The notes under the pieces are model-generated. The model saw only the letters and a list, made by a program, of their open reading frames with translations, was not told the DNA's origin and made no database searches. A stretch of DNA of 64,000 bases from Tenodera sinensis (taxonomy: Eukaryota > Arthropoda > Insecta > Mantodea > Mantidae): the NCBI GenBank assembly GCA_030765045.1, contig CM060967.1:148913751-148977750 (forward strand), in the 5' to 3' direction. The first letter of the stretch is position 1, and each line of letters opens with the position of its first letter. Positions 61,947-64,000 of this stretch are shown piece by piece. The translations under genes and the position numbers were made by a program.

Positions 61947-64000
61947 TTTCTGCTATTAACACTAATCTTAAAATGTGTTATATGAGAAAAATAAAATGTT
62001 ATGTGAGAAAAATGTTATCCCAATTTTAATTGTATAAGTCGTAATGAATACTGTCATGCACATATTGTTGCTTGGTTTTTGTTGTAGTTGTTGTAGCCGG
62101 TTGTTTCCCTCCGGGGCTTCGACATGGAGGAATACGATTTATAGTATATACCTCCATGGCATGGTGGTAGAGGATTCATGATTCATACATATCAATTATC
62201 CGTGGACGCCACAGAACACTCTAGTAGACGGGTTCCAGTAGCCTTGCATTCTTGCTGATCTGTTATAACATTTATAACTACTCTGTCTGCACTATGTATT
62301 TTTCAAAGTATTTGCTGTCTGCATAAAATGTGACGACTTTGTCCCTGCTTTGCAGTCGAGTAGATATATTCTTCACGTGTTGTCCATTTACAGTTGAATT
62401 AAACAGCTATGTGCAATAGTGCGCTTAAAAGAGTTAGCATACTTTTCGTCAGTCTGTACAGTAAAGTTGTATTTGGCAGCTGCTACTTCTTGTTCCACCA
62501 TAACATTGAGAATTTCCTTATGCGAAGCTCCGGTGCTTCTGACCAGGATTCGAATAAATGGGGGAATGGGGGAGGGAGGAATTTCCCCCTTTCATTAAAT
62601 AATTTCCCCGTCTCGTCATAGAAGAATTCCTTCCCTGTCAGGGAAGTACTTGTTCATTTTACTGTTAAGTATTTATTGTTACTACTCTGAAAATACAAAA
62701 AGATACAGAACACTTTCGATGCAGGTTGTACAATCACGGTACGAGTGCGAGTAAACGAAAGTGTCATATCGCGAGTAAACTAAACCATAAACAATTCTCA
62801 GGTTCATTAGTTGGCATTCAGGGTCACAATTCCAGCAATTTTGCGCCAGAAATGACAATTGCAGGAAAAACTAACTATAGAAAACTAATTTTGCTTTAAA
62901 AATGTCACAGATACATTAAAACATTTCTTTAAACACTTCTTTTACGTATACAATTTCAAAAAGTTATGATAGCCAAAAGACACACACGCGTACTTAAGGT
63001 TTAAAAAATACTTCTATTTGGTGGTAGTTATAAATGCAGGGAAATATTGGAGCTATGATTTACGCAAGGACAGAGTTAAGAAAACTGAAAGCTTGCATGG
63101 GTACAGTTCCCCAAAATAATCATCGTCTAAAAAAAGCAGTTTTTGTGGCAGACTAAGAGGATGATTTTTAAAGTGAGTACAGCATTGCGTAACTTAAATA
63201 ACTCTCCGCAATAATAGTCGATATGGTTTCCTCCATGCAAGGTGGTATAATTCTAACGTTACCCCCAGAGCCGTTTTAATTGCTTCACCTTTCATATTTC
63301 AAACTTATATTTTATATAACTACTTTTTCTACTTTGTCAAACCACTACACTGGACGCACAAAGTGGACCATTGCTAGCCAAAGAATGGTTGTATTGGTTG
63401 TATTTTGCGGCCGCAGTAAGCAGTCAGATGTGGTCAATGCGTACCATGGAACGTGATAGCATACTATGAAATAAAATGAAATATGGGGCCCATTGCGTCG
63501 TTATGGCCGCGCCCATCAATATCAAAATTAAGCTTTGAGGGAACGCTGATATTATTACACTTTCTATTGGCAGTTATATTTCTGTTGTTTTCGATGCGGC
63601 TAAAATGGGTGGATGTAAAAATGAAATGAATGTTTTGTGCTGCTTTTATGCCATTTGAACATGCTAGTATATTAAAATTACTTCTAAGTACAAAATATGG
63701 GGCGATTAGATTTTTATAAGTTCGCTCCTCCCCCTTAAAATGAACATGAACCCTAAGATAGCACTAAGCTCACGTTGCCTTCACTGAGTATGTATCATTG
63801 CACCTCTTGGGTTTTGCGTTAAGTGGGGTGCAAATTTGGCGCTATTTGTGTATATAAACTAACCGGAGAAAACATTAGTCATCCTAATGCGTACGCATAT
63901 ATGAATTGTTAAGCCTTTACGCAGCGACCGAATCACGTGCTCAAACGCGCGCTCACTGCCTCTACATGAGCGTAAAGCAGTAGTGATCAGTTGGAATTCG
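61947..64000. other. INTS10 upstream flank, nothing recognised
   Basis: The INTS10 5' UTR and promoter must lie here, reading toward lower coordinates, but I see no clear promoter motif. No divergent gene is found; the only ORF (62409-62621) has no domain. It is less repeat-laden than the introns. Confidence 0.5.

Overview
This is AT-rich animal nuclear DNA. Coding is split by GT-AG introns, Tc1, piggyBac, hAT, pogo and Harbinger relics abound, and there are several tRNA-derived SINEs, I-type LINEs with RNase H and Penelope-like elements (PLEs). The mix suggests an arthropod with a large, repeat-rich genome (for example a cockroach-, termite- or chelicerate-type genome); the species cannot be fixed from sequence alone.

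One host gene is recognised: Integrator complex subunit 10 (INTS10), on the minus strand from ATG at 61946 to TAG at 28264. I reconstructed 13 exons from protein similarity and splice sites. Their lengths sum to 1935 nt (644 codons plus stop) and every exon phase agrees with the next. The 12 introns run from about 0.2 to 8.2 kb and carry most of the mobile elements.

Layout: 1-3465, decayed I-type LINE. 3466-28263, non-genic DNA downstream of INTS10, with a hAT-type element with 8-bp TSD (8777-9526), a tandem duplication (10945-11462), two terminal-inverted-repeat DNA transposon relics (12546-13409, 22845-24428), a mariner relic split by a SINE (19000-19840) and a poly(A)-ended retrocopy (about 26150-26624). 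28424-36596 (intron 12), a 4.9-kb Ty3/Gypsy-type LTR element with 4-bp TSD, an intact 670-codon gag ORF and almost no pol. 36857-39118 (intron 11), a PLE fragment with a LINE nested in it and a TTAA-flanked piggyBac-type MITE. 39302-42242 (intron 10), a PLE inverted terminal structure and a pogo relic. 43874-48103 (intron 8), a Harbinger relic, a second PLE family and hairpins. 48576-51011 (intron 6), a Tc1 element with a SINE inside. 51140-54061 (intron 5), a PLE whose reverse-transcriptase core is replaced by a tandem SINE array. 54144-57536 (intron 4), a SINE and a second pogo relic. 57653-60431 (intron 3), a DDE transposon split by a SINE multimer with 12-bp TSD. 61947-64000, upstream flank.

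Most notable: at least five separate inverted-repeat cassettes hold hammerhead-ribozyme-like cores (CTGATGA, stem II, GAAAC, then a short palindrome and C), the signature expected of PLE terminal repeats; and a tRNA-promoter repeat (here SINE-A) occurs as head-to-tail and inverted multimers whose ends fall at one internal point, unusual for a SINE.
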